Positions 26,245 through 34,076 of a stretch of DNA of 64,000 nt are shown in pieces; within the stretch, counting starts at the first letter, position 1; every line of letters starts with the position of its first letter. Under the pieces are notes generated by a model. That model searched no databases and had not been told where the DNA came from. It was given only the letters and a program-made list of their open reading frames with translations. Source of the DNA: JBCDLI01 sp038745535. GTDB taxonomy: Bacteria; Pseudomonadota; Alphaproteobacteria; Rhizobiales; Rhizobiaceae. The stretch covers positions 1-64,000 of the forward strand of contig JBCDLI010000001.1 in NCBI GenBank assembly GCA_038745535.1, written 5' to 3'. Both the position numbers and the translations under genes were made by a program.

Positions 26245-26589
26245 ATGTCAAATGCAAATGACCACGCAGTAGCTCTACCTGCTGAACCGCTCCAGAAAGC
26301 TGAAGAGTGGATGAAAGCTGGAACGGAGGTCGCAGTAGCAACTGTCATCGAAACTTGGGGGTCGTCGCCACGTCAGACCGGAAGCCAGCTCGTTATCGCC
26401 GAGGACGGACGCTTTGAAGGATCGGTCTCGGGCGGTTGTGTTGAGGCCGATGTCATTGCCGAAGCAATGTATGTGATTCAATCCGGCGAGCCGAAGACGC
26501 TGACATTTGGCGTTTCCAATGAAACGGCTTGGAAATCGGGCCTCACGTGCGGTGGGCAAATTCGCATCTATGTCGAGCGCGTTGGCTAG
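26245..26589 (+). CDS. XdhC/CoxI-domain protein, short form
   Basis: A 114-residue protein with only the XdhC_CoxI domain: TVIETWGSSPRQTGSQLVIAEDG (as parts), GSVSGGCVEADVIAEA with the conserved SGGCVE, and FGVSNETAWKSGLTCGGQIRIYVE (as parts) with the second CGG motif. Full-length XdhC has an extra Rossmann domain and delivers or modifies the molybdenum cofactor of xanthine dehydrogenase-type enzymes. No molybdenum enzyme gene is in the window. Its end overlaps the convergent GH25 gene by 4 bases. Confidence 0.88.
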   Translation: MSNANDHAVALPAEPLQKAEEWMKAGTEVAVATVIETWGSSPRQTGSQLVIAEDGRFEGSVSGGCVEADVIAEAMYVIQSGEPKTLTFGVSNETAWKSGLTCGGQIRIYVERVG

Positions 26590-27395
26590 CGTAGGGCAGT
26601 TTGCAACCAATCACGCCATTTCCGCTCATTGCCGCCAAATACGTTTATGTCGATATCTCCCGCTTGACCCTCAATTCGTCCCGTTCCTGTATATTGCCAA
26701 AACGTCCACGGGCGCCCGGGATAAGTCACGCGCGGATGAGCTTTCACAGAGCGCAGCCAAAATACTTCGTTTGGAAAGTGACCGGCTAAATTCTCCCGGT
26801 GGAAGTCAACGGTCGTGTAGATGAGTGGCTGCTTTCCGTAATGGCGTTTTACCATGTCGAGCCAAATGCGCATTTCACTGCGAACTGTTGCAGGCGGAGG
26901 TCGAAGCCGACAGGTCGGTGATTTTGAGTTCCATTCCATATCCAGAACGGGAGGGAGTGCTCCGCTTTGCTTCGGCACGTTTTGAATAAACCAGCGCGCT
27001 TGGACCGCGGCTGAGGTACAAAAATAATAGAAGTGGTAAGCACCGCGCGGAATGCCCGCTTGCGCCGCTCCGCGCCAGTTTTGCGAGAACCGATCATCTA
27101 ACAGATCACCGCCTTCGGTTGCTTTGATAAAAGCAAATCGTATGTTTTGGCGCGCTAACGCCTGCCAATTAACGTCTCGCTGCCACTTCGCGACGTCTAC
27201 TCCGTGAACTGCAAAACCAAACGGACCGCCGCCTTCCCATTCATCGACCGGATCACTGTCTCCATAGGGCAGTCGGCCTGTTTCTGCAGTCGCGCGCGTT
27301 GTCAAAACCTGATCAATGGAAACCTGCGACGAGGTGCATGCGACAAGTGCCAAAGCCAGGGCGATAAATACGAATGGTCTCACATTAAGTCTCAC
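26586..27395 (-). CDS. GH25-family lysozyme, lipoprotein (copy 1)
   Basis: A 269-residue glycoside hydrolase family 25 muramidase. It has a lipoprotein signal (FIALALALVAC with Cys20) and the catalytic domain from about residue 60: GVDVAKWQRDVNWQAL, IRFAFIKATEGG, GAYHFYYFC, LPPVLDMEWNS with the catalytic DxE, and WTFWQYTGTGRIEGQ. It should cut peptidoglycan glycan strands from the lipid-anchored face. A clear paralogue lies at 47732-48763. It converges with the XdhC-like gene. Confidence 0.9.
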   Translation of the reverse strand: MRLNVRPFVFIALALALVACTSSQVSIDQVLTTRATAETGRLPYGDSDPVDEWEGGGPFGFAVHGVDVAKWQRDVNWQALARQNIRFAFIKATEGGDLLDDRFSQNWRGAAQAGIPRGAYHFYYFCTSAAVQARWFIQNVPKQSGALPPVLDMEWNSKSPTCRLRPPPATVRSEMRIWLDMVKRHYGKQPLIYTTVDFHRENLAGHFPNEVFWLRSVKAHPRVTYPGRPWTFWQYTGTGRIEGQAGDIDINVFGGNERKWRDWLQTALR

Positions 27396-27553
27396 GGGGC
27401 GATACTAGAATTCGTGTCAGCTCTACCTCAACGCCATGACATATGAAATGGATCTAAGAAGGAGCATGGTTAGGAGGCAGATTTTGTTCGCGCCGGTGTT
27501 GATCTGTCAGCGGCTTTCGCCACTTTGGTATACGAACGATACTGGAGAATGGA

Positions 27554-28105
27554 ATGGCACTACTTGATACTCCGGTCTGCGATTTTGGCTGGCAAGCGCC
27601 TGATTTTACATTGAACGACCCAGCTGGCGTAAGTTTCAACATGCAAGACAATCTTGGCACGAAGGGCATGTTGATTGCATTCATCTGCAATCATTGTCCC
27701 TATGTAAAAGCGATTGCGGACCGGCTTGCTGCGGACACTGAAATACTCTTAGGCGAAGGGGTCGGCGTGGTCGCTGTGATGTCCAATGACTATTCGGATT
27801 ACCCCGAAGATGCGCCGCCAAAAATGCTGGAGTTTGCCGCAAAGCACGGCTTCAACTTTCCTTATCTTGTGGATGACGATCAGCGCGTCGGCAAAAACTA
27901 CGGTGCCGTGTGCACGCCGGACTTCTTCGGATTGAACGCAAAAAGTGAGCTGCAGTATCGTGGACGGCTGGATGATGTGGGCATGGGTGCAAATGCGTCC
28001 GGTCGAACACCGGAACTGCTAAACGCCATGCGCATGATCGCCGAAACCGGCGAGGGGCCTGGCGAGCAGACGCCAAGCATGGGGTGTTCGATTAAATGGA
28101 GCTAG
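27554..28105 (+). CDS. Thioredoxin-fold protein, peroxiredoxin (AhpC/TSA)-like
   Basis: A 183-residue single-domain protein of the AhpC/TSA-like thioredoxin superfamily found as 'thioredoxin family protein' in many proteobacteria. Features: APDFTLNDPAGVSFNMQD, IAFICNHCPYVKAIADRL with a CNHC motif at the active-site position, VAVMSNDYSDYPEDAPPKM and YGAVCTPDFFGL, where the TP pair is the cis-proline. There is no signal peptide, so it is cytoplasmic. It stands alone. Its substrate is unknown. Confidence 0.85.
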   Translation: MALLDTPVCDFGWQAPDFTLNDPAGVSFNMQDNLGTKGMLIAFICNHCPYVKAIADRLAADTEILLGEGVGVVAVMSNDYSDYPEDAPPKMLEFAAKHGFNFPYLVDDDQRVGKNYGAVCTPDFFGLNAKSELQYRGRLDDVGMGANASGRTPELLNAMRMIAETGEGPGEQTPSMGCSIKWS

Positions 28106-28218
28106 CCCGGCGTGAAATAACCTGAACTGAGCCGTAGGCGCGGTGCGTTCATGCACTAAGCCTTTTTCAAGCTCGTGAGGGGTTACATTTTTCCAGTGAC
28201 GCCTTAGCGTTGAGGAGC

Positions 28219-29010
28219 ATGACAGCTACTTCTGAACATGCATACGAAACCTCAACCCCGACACATCCAATCGCATCGAAGCCTTTTACTCTGGCTACCG
28301 ATTTGGATGGAACCTTTTTGGGAGGCGATGAAACCGCGCGGCGTAGGCTTTACGACTGGATAGAAAGCAACCGTAGAACGGTTGGTCTTATCTTTGTCAC
28401 AGGCCGCGATCCTGCATTTATAAAGACGCTATGCGCCGAAGATGGCGTGCCTTGGCCGGAGTTTGTTATCGGGGACGTGGAAACCACAATCGCCGATGTC
28501 ACCACGGACCGCGAGATCAAACCGATTGCTGCTCTGGAGGCGGAGATAAAGCACCTATGGAGCGATGGCGCCGAGCGGATTACAATGGCGCTTGCTGACG
28601 CATCGGGCCTAACACCTCAAGAGACCGAGTTTCGATATCGACTAAGCTACCACATCGATGTGGATACGGTTGATCGCGGCGCTGTTCAGCGAGTGGAGGC
28701 GCTGGGCTACGACGTGCTTTTGTCCGATGATCGCTTTTTTGACGTTTTACCACGCGGGGTCAGCAAAGGACCTTCGCTTTTACGGCTCTTGGCTCACCTC
28801 GGCATGTCTACGGAACGCGTGCTGGCAGCGGGTGATACGCTCAATGATTTGTCCATGCTCACCTGTGGGGTGCCAGCAGTCGCGGTCGGAAACAGCGAAA
28901 AAGCTCTTTTAGCGGAACTAGATGGCGATGGGCGCGTTTTGCAAGCGGTCGACCATGGCGCAGCGGGGATTATGGAGGCCGTATCTGCGCTCGATTTACA
29001 TCCCGTGTAA
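28219..29010 (+). CDS. ggpP: HAD-IIB phosphatase, probable glucosylglycerol-3-phosphate phosphatase
   Basis: A 263-residue HAD-superfamily IIB phosphatase. Motif I is LATDLDGTFLGG (Asp28 and Asp30), motif II lies in IFVTGRDPAF, and motif IV is AAGDTLNDLSML. The FTLATDLDGTFLGG start resembles the N-terminal phosphatase half of fused glucosylglycerol-phosphate phosphatase/synthase proteins of gammaproteobacteria. The synthase gene follows 13 bases downstream, so I infer it dephosphorylates glucosylglycerol 3-phosphate. A sucrose- or trehalose-phosphatase role is the alternative. The start is the ATG at 28219; a GAGG site lies very close to it, so the position is a little uncertain. Confidence 0.72.
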   Translation: MTATSEHAYETSTPTHPIASKPFTLATDLDGTFLGGDETARRRLYDWIESNRRTVGLIFVTGRDPAFIKTLCAEDGVPWPEFVIGDVETTIADVTTDREIKPIAALEAEIKHLWSDGAERITMALADASGLTPQETEFRYRLSYHIDVDTVDRGAVQRVEALGYDVLLSDDRFFDVLPRGVSKGPSLLRLLAHLGMSTERVLAAGDTLNDLSMLTCGVPAVAVGNSEKALLAELDGDGRVLQAVDHGAAGIMEAVSALDLHPV

Positions 29011-29023
29011 AAGGAAAAGCTCC

Positions 29024-30541
29024 ATGCCGTCCGATCTGGTCATCGTATATCATCGTCAACCATACGAGGAGGTCGAAAAAGACGGCAAAATTGAATTCCG
29101 CGAGAATAAAAGCCCGAATGGTATCGTTCCCACGTTGAAGAGTTTCTTTGGCAACGCCGATCACGGGGCATGGATTGCATGGAAACTCGCCGAAGATCCA
29201 AGCGACCCGTCCTTTGAGCGCACGATTGAGATCAAAGATGACTTTGGCACCTATTCGGTTTGCCGCTTGCCGCTAACTCCTGATCAGGTTTCGAGCTTTT
29301 ATCACGTCACGTCGAAGGAGGCATTCTGGCCGATCCTCCACGGTTTCAAAGAGCGCTACAATTACGATCCGGTGGATTGGCCCGTGTTTCGCGAGGTCAA
29401 TTGGGCGTTTGCTGAAGCGGTTGCCGAAGAGGCTGCCGAGGGAGCGACCGTATGGGTGCATGACTACAATCTTTGGCTTGTGCCCGGGTATATTCGCCAG
29501 CTACGGCCTGATGTGAAAATTGCATTCTACCATCACACGCCGTTTCCATCTGCCGATATGTTTAATGTGCTTCCATGGCGCAAAGAGATCGTGGAAAGCC
29601 TGCTGGCGTGCGACGTCATCGGCTTTCACATTCCGCGCTACGCGGCTAACTTTTTGTCGGTTGCCCGCAGCTTGTTTGATGTCGATGTTTTGAAACGTGC
29701 TCCAGTCAATCCCGATTTTACAATCGAAGTTTCTGCACTGACTGAGCGGACAAATGTCGAGCGTATTTCCTATGAGGGGCACGAAGTCGAGCTTAGCGTT
29801 TGCGGCGTCGGCGTTGACGTCGACTATATCGAAACGATTGCGAATTCTCCGAGCACGCTTGATGGAGCGGCTTCCATTCGGGCCGATTTAGACGATTCAC
29901 AGCTCATTCTATCGGTTGGGCGCACGGACTACACGAAAGGCGGCGTGGCTCAATTGGAGTGTTTTGAGCGCTTGTTGACTGACAATCCGCACCTACGCGG
30001 GAAAGTCAGGTTGATGCATGTCTCGGTGAGTGCAAACCGAAACATGACCGCTTACGAAGAGATTCAAAATGAAATTGAACAAACGGTCGGGCGGATCAAC
30101 GGGGCATTCGGGACGCTTGAGTCTCAGCCCGTGGCGCTGATTTCACGTGCAATTCCCTTCGATGATCTGGTGCATTATTACCGCGCTGCCGATGTTGCGT
30201 GGATCACGCCGCTCGCAGACGGCATGAACCTGGTATGCAAGGAATTTATCGCTTCACGGCTCGATAATAGCGGCGTGCTGGTGCTTTCAGAGTTCGCTGG
30301 CGCAGCCGTCGAGCTGGGCTCAGCCGTTATCACCAATCCGTTTTCTCATAAATCTATGGATCAGGCGATTACGCACGCTCTAGAAATCGGCGAAGATGAA
30401 CGCCGGACGCGGATGAAGGAACTTCGTCGCGTCGTAGCAAAATATGATATCCGATACTGTAGTGATACCCAAGCAAACCTGTTTTCGGCTTTGACAACGG
30501 ATCGTAACCACACAAAAGCACTCCCAGAGAAAGCGGCTTAG
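29024..30541 (+). CDS. ggpS: Glucosylglycerol-phosphate synthase (GT20 family)
   Basis: A 505-residue GT20 glycosyltransferase. I read it as GgpS, which joins ADP-glucose and glycerol 3-phosphate to make the precursor of the compatible solute glucosylglycerol. Sequence matching the GgpS branch rather than OtsA: VIVYHRQPYEEVEKDG, SPNGIVPTLKSFFG, EAFWPILH, WVHDYNLWLVPGYIRQL, YHHTPFPSADMF, FHIPRYAANFLSVARSLF (as parts), DYTKGGVAQL and LSEFAGAAVELGSAV. The trehalose-type R-x-D-Y motif is here GRTDYTKG. The start at 29024 follows AAAAGGAAAAGCTCC. It pairs with the phosphatase gene just upstream. Confidence 0.82.
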   Translation: MPSDLVIVYHRQPYEEVEKDGKIEFRENKSPNGIVPTLKSFFGNADHGAWIAWKLAEDPSDPSFERTIEIKDDFGTYSVCRLPLTPDQVSSFYHVTSKEAFWPILHGFKERYNYDPVDWPVFREVNWAFAEAVAEEAAEGATVWVHDYNLWLVPGYIRQLRPDVKIAFYHHTPFPSADMFNVLPWRKEIVESLLACDVIGFHIPRYAANFLSVARSLFDVDVLKRAPVNPDFTIEVSALTERTNVERISYEGHEVELSVCGVGVDVDYIETIANSPSTLDGAASIRADLDDSQLILSVGRTDYTKGGVAQLECFERLLTDNPHLRGKVRLMHVSVSANRNMTAYEEIQNEIEQTVGRINGAFGTLESQPVALISRAIPFDDLVHYYRAADVAWITPLADGMNLVCKEFIASRLDNSGVLVLSEFAGAAVELGSAVITNPFSHKSMDQAITHALEIGEDERRTRMKELRRVVAKYDIRYCSDTQANLFSALTTDRNHTKALPEKAA

Positions 30542-30596
30542 GGTGTGATCGTCGATAATTTGAGGCTCTCTGCATAATAAAACGGTGCAGCGCTAC

Positions 30597-30953
30597 CTAT
30601 TGCTTCGCTCTTTTGCGCGCCCGCGATCTCGCTCGTGCATCAGGTGTCACATGTTGAATGCCGCCGTCGCCGTAAGTTTTCGTAACCTCAGAAATCACAA
30701 CGTGGAAACCCATGTACCATCGCTCATATTGCGCTTTGGCTTCTAAATGGAGCGGGTGTCGAGCGAATTCCCCGAGAGCCTGTTTGTCTTTCCAGTAATA
30801 GGTTGAGTTACGACGACGCCCATCTTCGGACACCCAGACATCTTTGCCGATAAATCCAGCGTTATCTGCCGCAGCCTGTTCAATAAGGCCGTCTAATCTC
30901 CAAAATTCATCATCGAGATCACCGGACTCGAAAATAAAAGCAGCACTAAGCAT
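30597..30953 (-). CDS. Antibiotic-biosynthesis-monooxygenase-like (ABM fold) protein
   Basis: A 118-residue protein of the dimeric alpha/beta-barrel (ABM) type: FIFESGDLDDEFWRLDGLIEQAA (as parts), GFIGKDVWVSEDGRRRNSTYYWKDKQALGEFARHP (as parts FIGKDVWVSEDG and NSTYYWKDKQALGEF) and AQYERWYMGFHVVISEV. The basic tail ARARSRARKRAKQ is unusual for the fold. Such proteins can be heme-degrading or quinol oxygenases, but many are uncharacterised, and I would not assign a reaction. It converges with ggpS and diverges from the hendecad-repeat lipoprotein. Confidence 0.65.
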   Translation of the reverse strand: MLSAAFIFESGDLDDEFWRLDGLIEQAAADNAGFIGKDVWVSEDGRRRNSTYYWKDKQALGEFARHPLHLEAKAQYERWYMGFHVVISEVTKTYGDGGIQHVTPDARARSRARKRAKQ

Positions 30954-31049
30954 TGTCTTTTCTCAATTGGGCTTCGGTCGATTTCAGCCGCGCAATCCAT
31001 GCCAGGCATCACATAATCGGATAGCTGGTCCAGTCTAACCAAAAATTTG

Positions 31050-31061
31050 GACGTTAACGTC
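31050..31061. promoter_or_regulatory. Perfect 12-bp palindrome, candidate operator
   Basis: GACGTTAACGTC is a perfect palindrome in the divergent spacer between the ABM-like gene and the repeat lipoprotein, 134 bases upstream of the lipoprotein start. No regulator can be named. Confidence 0.3.
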
Positions 31062-31194
31062 GGATGTCCGCAAAACGGCTATATTGGTTCAACCTTGACG
31101 TGCTCCCCGCAATTTACGACACATTTGCTGCACTGCACAATGTCGCCGCATTTGGCCACCACTGGTGTGCGACAATTTATGAACGGGGAAGACC

Positions 31195-32031
31195 ATGATT
31201 AGAAAATTTTCACTTGCAGCCGTAGCTTCTGTTTCGTTGCTTGCGCTTGCCGCATGCAGTGAGGAAGAAGAGGCAGCAACTGATGCAGGTGAGGCCGCGC
31301 CATCAGCGGTGGAACAAGCCGTTGACGCGGTGCAAGATGCTGCCGGTGACGCCGCCGAGAGCGCGGGTGAAGCAGCAACTGGCCTCGTCGACACGGTAAA
31401 AGATGCCGCTGGTAGCGCTGTAGATGCGGCAAGTGAGGCGGCATCAGGCGCGGTTGATGCGGCAACGGAAGCCGTTGAAGAAATTGCTCCGGGTGCGGGT
31501 GCCTTGGTTGAAGGCGTAGCCGATAGTGCACGGGAAACCGTGGACGGTATTGCGGATTCTGCGAATGAAGCTGTTGGAAATGCAGTGGACTCTGCTGCGG
31601 AGTCGCTGGGCGTCGCCACGGAATCGGCTGAAGAAGCCGCCGAAGACGCTGTGGAAGAAGGCGCAGAAGTGGCCGACGATGCAGCTGAGGCTACCGAAGA
31701 AGCAGCGGAAGATGCAGTCGAAGCAACAGAGGATGCCGCAACCGAGGCAGCTGATTCCGCCGAGGAGCTTGCTGATGATACGGCTGAGACTGTCGACGAG
31801 ACAGTTGAAGATGTCGCTGAAGGTGCTGATGAAGCGGTCGATTCAACAAACGAGGCAGTTGAAGAAACAACTGACGCCGTCGATGACGCTTCGACCGACG
31901 CTGCCGATACGGTAGACGAGGCGGTTGACGACGCGACCGACGCTGTCGGTGATGCGACCGATGAGGCTGCCGAAGCTTTAGAAGAAGCGATCGAAAAGCT
32001 GGAAGAAACGAACGCTCCCGCGACCGAGTAG
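31195..32031 (+). CDS. Acidic lipoprotein made of about 21 consecutive 11-residue repeats
   Basis: A 278-residue protein with a lipoprotein signal (MIRKFSLAAVASVSLLALAAC, Cys21), an acidic linker of 16 residues, then residues 38-268 that divide without gaps into 21 units of 11 residues. Examples are AVEQAVDAVQD, AAEDAVEATED, AADTVDEAVDD, ATDAVGDATDE and AAEALEEAIEK; a 10-residue unit-like end follows. Alanine is favoured at positions 1-2 and Glu or Asp at position 11. Lys and Arg are nearly absent, so the charge is strongly negative. Eleven-residue periodicity is known from group 3 LEA proteins, alpha-synuclein-like amphipathic helices and hendecad coiled coils. A GGGGAAGACC site precedes the ATG. 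Function unknown; a desiccation- or osmotic-protection or membrane-surface role is inference. Confidence 0.85.
   Translation: MIRKFSLAAVASVSLLALAACSEEEEAATDAGEAAPSAVEQAVDAVQDAAGDAAESAGEAATGLVDTVKDAAGSAVDAASEAASGAVDAATEAVEEIAPGAGALVEGVADSARETVDGIADSANEAVGNAVDSAAESLGVATESAEEAAEDAVEEGAEVADDAAEATEEAAEDAVEATEDAATEAADSAEELADDTAETVDETVEDVAEGADEAVDSTNEAVEETTDAVDDASTDAADTVDEAVDDATDAVGDATDEAAEALEEAIEKLEETNAPATE
31306..31998 (+). repeat. Degenerate 33-bp tandem repeats encoding the 11-residue units
   Basis: Twenty-one in-phase 33-bp units. The DNA copies are diverged; the amino-acid pattern is better kept than the bases, suggesting old duplication with selection on the helix. Confidence 0.8.
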
Positions 32032-32107
32032 GACCGGAGACACGACCGTGCGCGAGGTGAACTTTCTTTTATTTGCCTCGCGCCGCCGAACCACATAACG
32101 GGCTTGC

Positions 32108-32809
32108 ATGAGTTTTTGGGCCCACATCTCCGATTTGATCCTTGATGCCGCTGGCACGGCGTTCAGCACAATCGTTGAACAAATCAGGACGATCTTCGAG
32201 GGCGACCCCGCAACACGGGCGGAGGTCGCTTTTTCTGTCGCGTTTATTGCTCTGTCGGCGAAGATGGCGAAAGCTGACGGCGTCGTGACGCCCGATGAAG
32301 TCACTGCGTTCCGCGAAGTTTTTCAGTTCGATGAAGACAATGCTGCCGAGGTAAGCGCCCTCTACAATCTGGCCAAGCGGGATACGGCTGGATTTGAGAC
32401 CTATGCGCGGCAGATGTCGGCTTTATGCCGGGCCCCCGACGGCGACGAAATGGTGCTTTCAGATATTATGGACGCGCTTTTTCACATCGCGAAGGCCGAC
32501 GGCGTTCTCCACGAGAGAGAAAATGAATTCCTGCAGCGCGTTGCGTCTGCGTTCCAACTCAGCGAGCAGCAATTTGATGCGATTCTCGCGCGTCACGTGG
32601 ACCTTGGTGATCGAGATCCTTGGCGAGTGCTTGGATTTGCCAATCCGGTCTCTGTCGACAAGGCCAAAGCGCGTCACCGTGAATTGGTCCGTCAGTTTCA
32701 TCCCGACGCGGCCAAGGCGCGAGGCATGCCAGACGAGTTTTTGGCGGTAGCGGAGCAACGGATGGTCGCGATCAACGATGCTTGGTCGAAGATTCAAAAG
32801 AGCCCTTGA
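32108..32809 (+). CDS. TerB-DnaJ domain protein, DjlA-like
   Basis: A 233-residue cytoplasmic protein with a TerB-like tellurite-resistance fold (AFIALSAKMAKADGVVTPDEV and AKADGVLHERENEFL, the paired KADG motifs) and a C-terminal J domain (WRVLGF, then KARHRELVRQFHPDAAKARG with the HPD motif). The J domain should stimulate DnaK ATPase. Unlike E. coli DjlA it has no membrane anchor. The amidase gene follows with almost no gap, a pairing common in related genomes. Confidence 0.9.
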   Translation: MSFWAHISDLILDAAGTAFSTIVEQIRTIFEGDPATRAEVAFSVAFIALSAKMAKADGVVTPDEVTAFREVFQFDEDNAAEVSALYNLAKRDTAGFETYARQMSALCRAPDGDEMVLSDIMDALFHIAKADGVLHERENEFLQRVASAFQLSEQQFDAILARHVDLGDRDPWRVLGFANPVSVDKAKARHRELVRQFHPDAAKARGMPDEFLAVAEQRMVAINDAWSKIQKSP

Positions 32810-32814
32810 CGTCG

Positions 32815-33573
32815 ATGCACTCTGACACGGCGAAAACGGATTATGAAAACGCGATTTTCAGACCGTCAGAAAACTTTGGGGAACGGCGCGGCAGCCGTGG
32901 CATCGAACTTCTGATCCTGCACTATACCGGCATGTCTACTGGCGAGGACGCGGAGAATTGGCTCTGTGATCCGGCAAGCGAAGTCTCTTCGCACTACGTG
33001 GTGCATGAGAATGGGCAGGTTGTTCAGCTGGTGCGCGAAGCGCATCGCGCATGGCACGCGGGAAAGGCCAGTTGGAAAGGCGTTGAGGATATCAATTCGG
33101 TTTCGGTGGGAATCGAAATCGTGAACTCCGGTCACGAAGGGGGACTTCCCGCATACTCACGACGCCAAATCGAAGCGGTTTGTGACCTATCCAAGGAAAT
33201 CTGCGGGCGGCATTCCATTAAACCCGAGGCTGTTTTGGGTCACAGCGATGTGGCCCCGGGCCGTAAAGTTGACCCCGGCGAGCACTTTCCGTGGGATATC
33301 TTGTTTGAAAATGGCGTTGGACACTTCGTACCCGCATCGCAAACCGAAGGTGGTCGCTTTTTTCAGGAAGGCGATGCGGGGCAGCCCGTCGAGGCCTTGC
33401 AAAGCATGCTATCCCTTTATGGATACAAACTGCCGATCAGCGGTCAATTTTGCGCTCAGACGCGCATTGTCGTCGAAGCTTTTCAGCGCCATTTCCGTTC
33501 CAAACGCGTTGATGGCGTTGCAGATGCTGCAACAATCGAGACCTTGTACAGCCTTTTGAAACTGCTGAATTGA
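32815..33573 (+). CDS. N-acetylmuramoyl-L-alanine amidase (AmpD/amidase_2) with peptidoglycan-binding domain
   Basis: About 252 residues. The amidase_2 domain has the zinc ligands in LLILHYTGM and GHSDVAPGRKVDPGEHFPW, with VGIEIVNSGHEGG between them. Residues about 175-250 look like a PG-binding domain (GQPVEALQSMLSLYGYKLP, VVEAFQRHFRSKRVDG). It lacks a signal peptide, as expected for a cytoplasmic recycling amidase that acts on anhydro-muropeptides. The start is not certain: the ATG at 32815 is 5 bases after the previous stop, and a TTG at 32806 overlaps it. Confidence 0.88.
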   Translation: MHSDTAKTDYENAIFRPSENFGERRGSRGIELLILHYTGMSTGEDAENWLCDPASEVSSHYVVHENGQVVQLVREAHRAWHAGKASWKGVEDINSVSVGIEIVNSGHEGGLPAYSRRQIEAVCDLSKEICGRHSIKPEAVLGHSDVAPGRKVDPGEHFPWDILFENGVGHFVPASQTEGGRFFQEGDAGQPVEALQSMLSLYGYKLPISGQFCAQTRIVVEAFQRHFRSKRVDGVADAATIETLYSLLKLLN

Positions 33574-33675
33574 CGAAATGTTCCGAAGTTTTTTGGGATT
33601 AAATAACTGAAATCACGTTGAAATATCTGTTTCTTGAACCAATTCCCCACTTAAGATTTTGTGTGGAGATTTGGC

Positions 33676-33981
33676 ATGGCTTTCCTTCGACTAAGTTTAG
33701 CGGTGATCGGTATCGCGTTTGGTGCACTCATCGTTTGGGCCGTGATCGTCGGTGATTTTTGGAGCGAAGGATCGTGGCTAACCACCAATCCTTGGGGCAT
33801 CGTCTCGCTCGCTGATCTGTACTTCGGCTTTCTGCTGTCTGCCGTTGTTATCGCGTTTTTTGAGAAGCCAACCGCTGCGATCCTTTGGATTTTGCCTGTC
33901 CCGTTCCTTGGGAATGTTTGGGTAGTGGTTTGGTTTATCTATCGCCTACCAATGCTTCGGGCGCGGCTAAAAAGCCGTTGA
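33676..33981 (+). CDS. Small integral membrane protein of unknown function
   Basis: A 101-residue protein with three hydrophobic helices (LSLAVIGIAFGALIVWAVIV, LADLYFGFLLSAVVIAFF, ILWILPVPFLGNVWVVVWFI, each a single span) and a basic C-terminus (RLPMLRARLKSR). I do not recognise the family. The ATG at 33676 follows a GGAGA site; an in-frame GTG lies 5 codons earlier. It stands alone between the amidase and the response regulator. Confidence 0.6.
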   Translation: MAFLRLSLAVIGIAFGALIVWAVIVGDFWSEGSWLTTNPWGIVSLADLYFGFLLSAVVIAFFEKPTAAILWILPVPFLGNVWVVVWFIYRLPMLRARLKSR

Positions 33982-34076
33982 TGGAACAAGTGGCTCTTTG
34001 CTTGTTTTCTTGACAGTCCGTCGCATCGCGATCTTATGGGACCAAAGGGCTAAGCCTAACGGTCGGGAGAGAGCCA

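Noticed and set aside
29024..30541. Trehalose-6-phosphate synthase (OtsA) reading of the GT20 gene
   Set aside because: Many blocks match the GgpS branch better than OtsA, and the partner phosphatase resembles the GgpP half of fused proteins. It is kept as an alternative, not the main call.
32050..32083. 8-bp inverted repeat GCGCGAGG / CCTCGCGC after the repeat lipoprotein
   Set aside because: The 18-base loop and the lack of a T-run make a terminator unlikely; no other role is supported.
31089..32096. 335-residue Ser/Ala-rich open frame opposite the repeat lipoprotein
   Set aside because: It mirrors the biased codons of the plus-strand repeat gene. The plus-strand gene has a lipoprotein signal, a ribosome-binding site and clean 11-residue phase.
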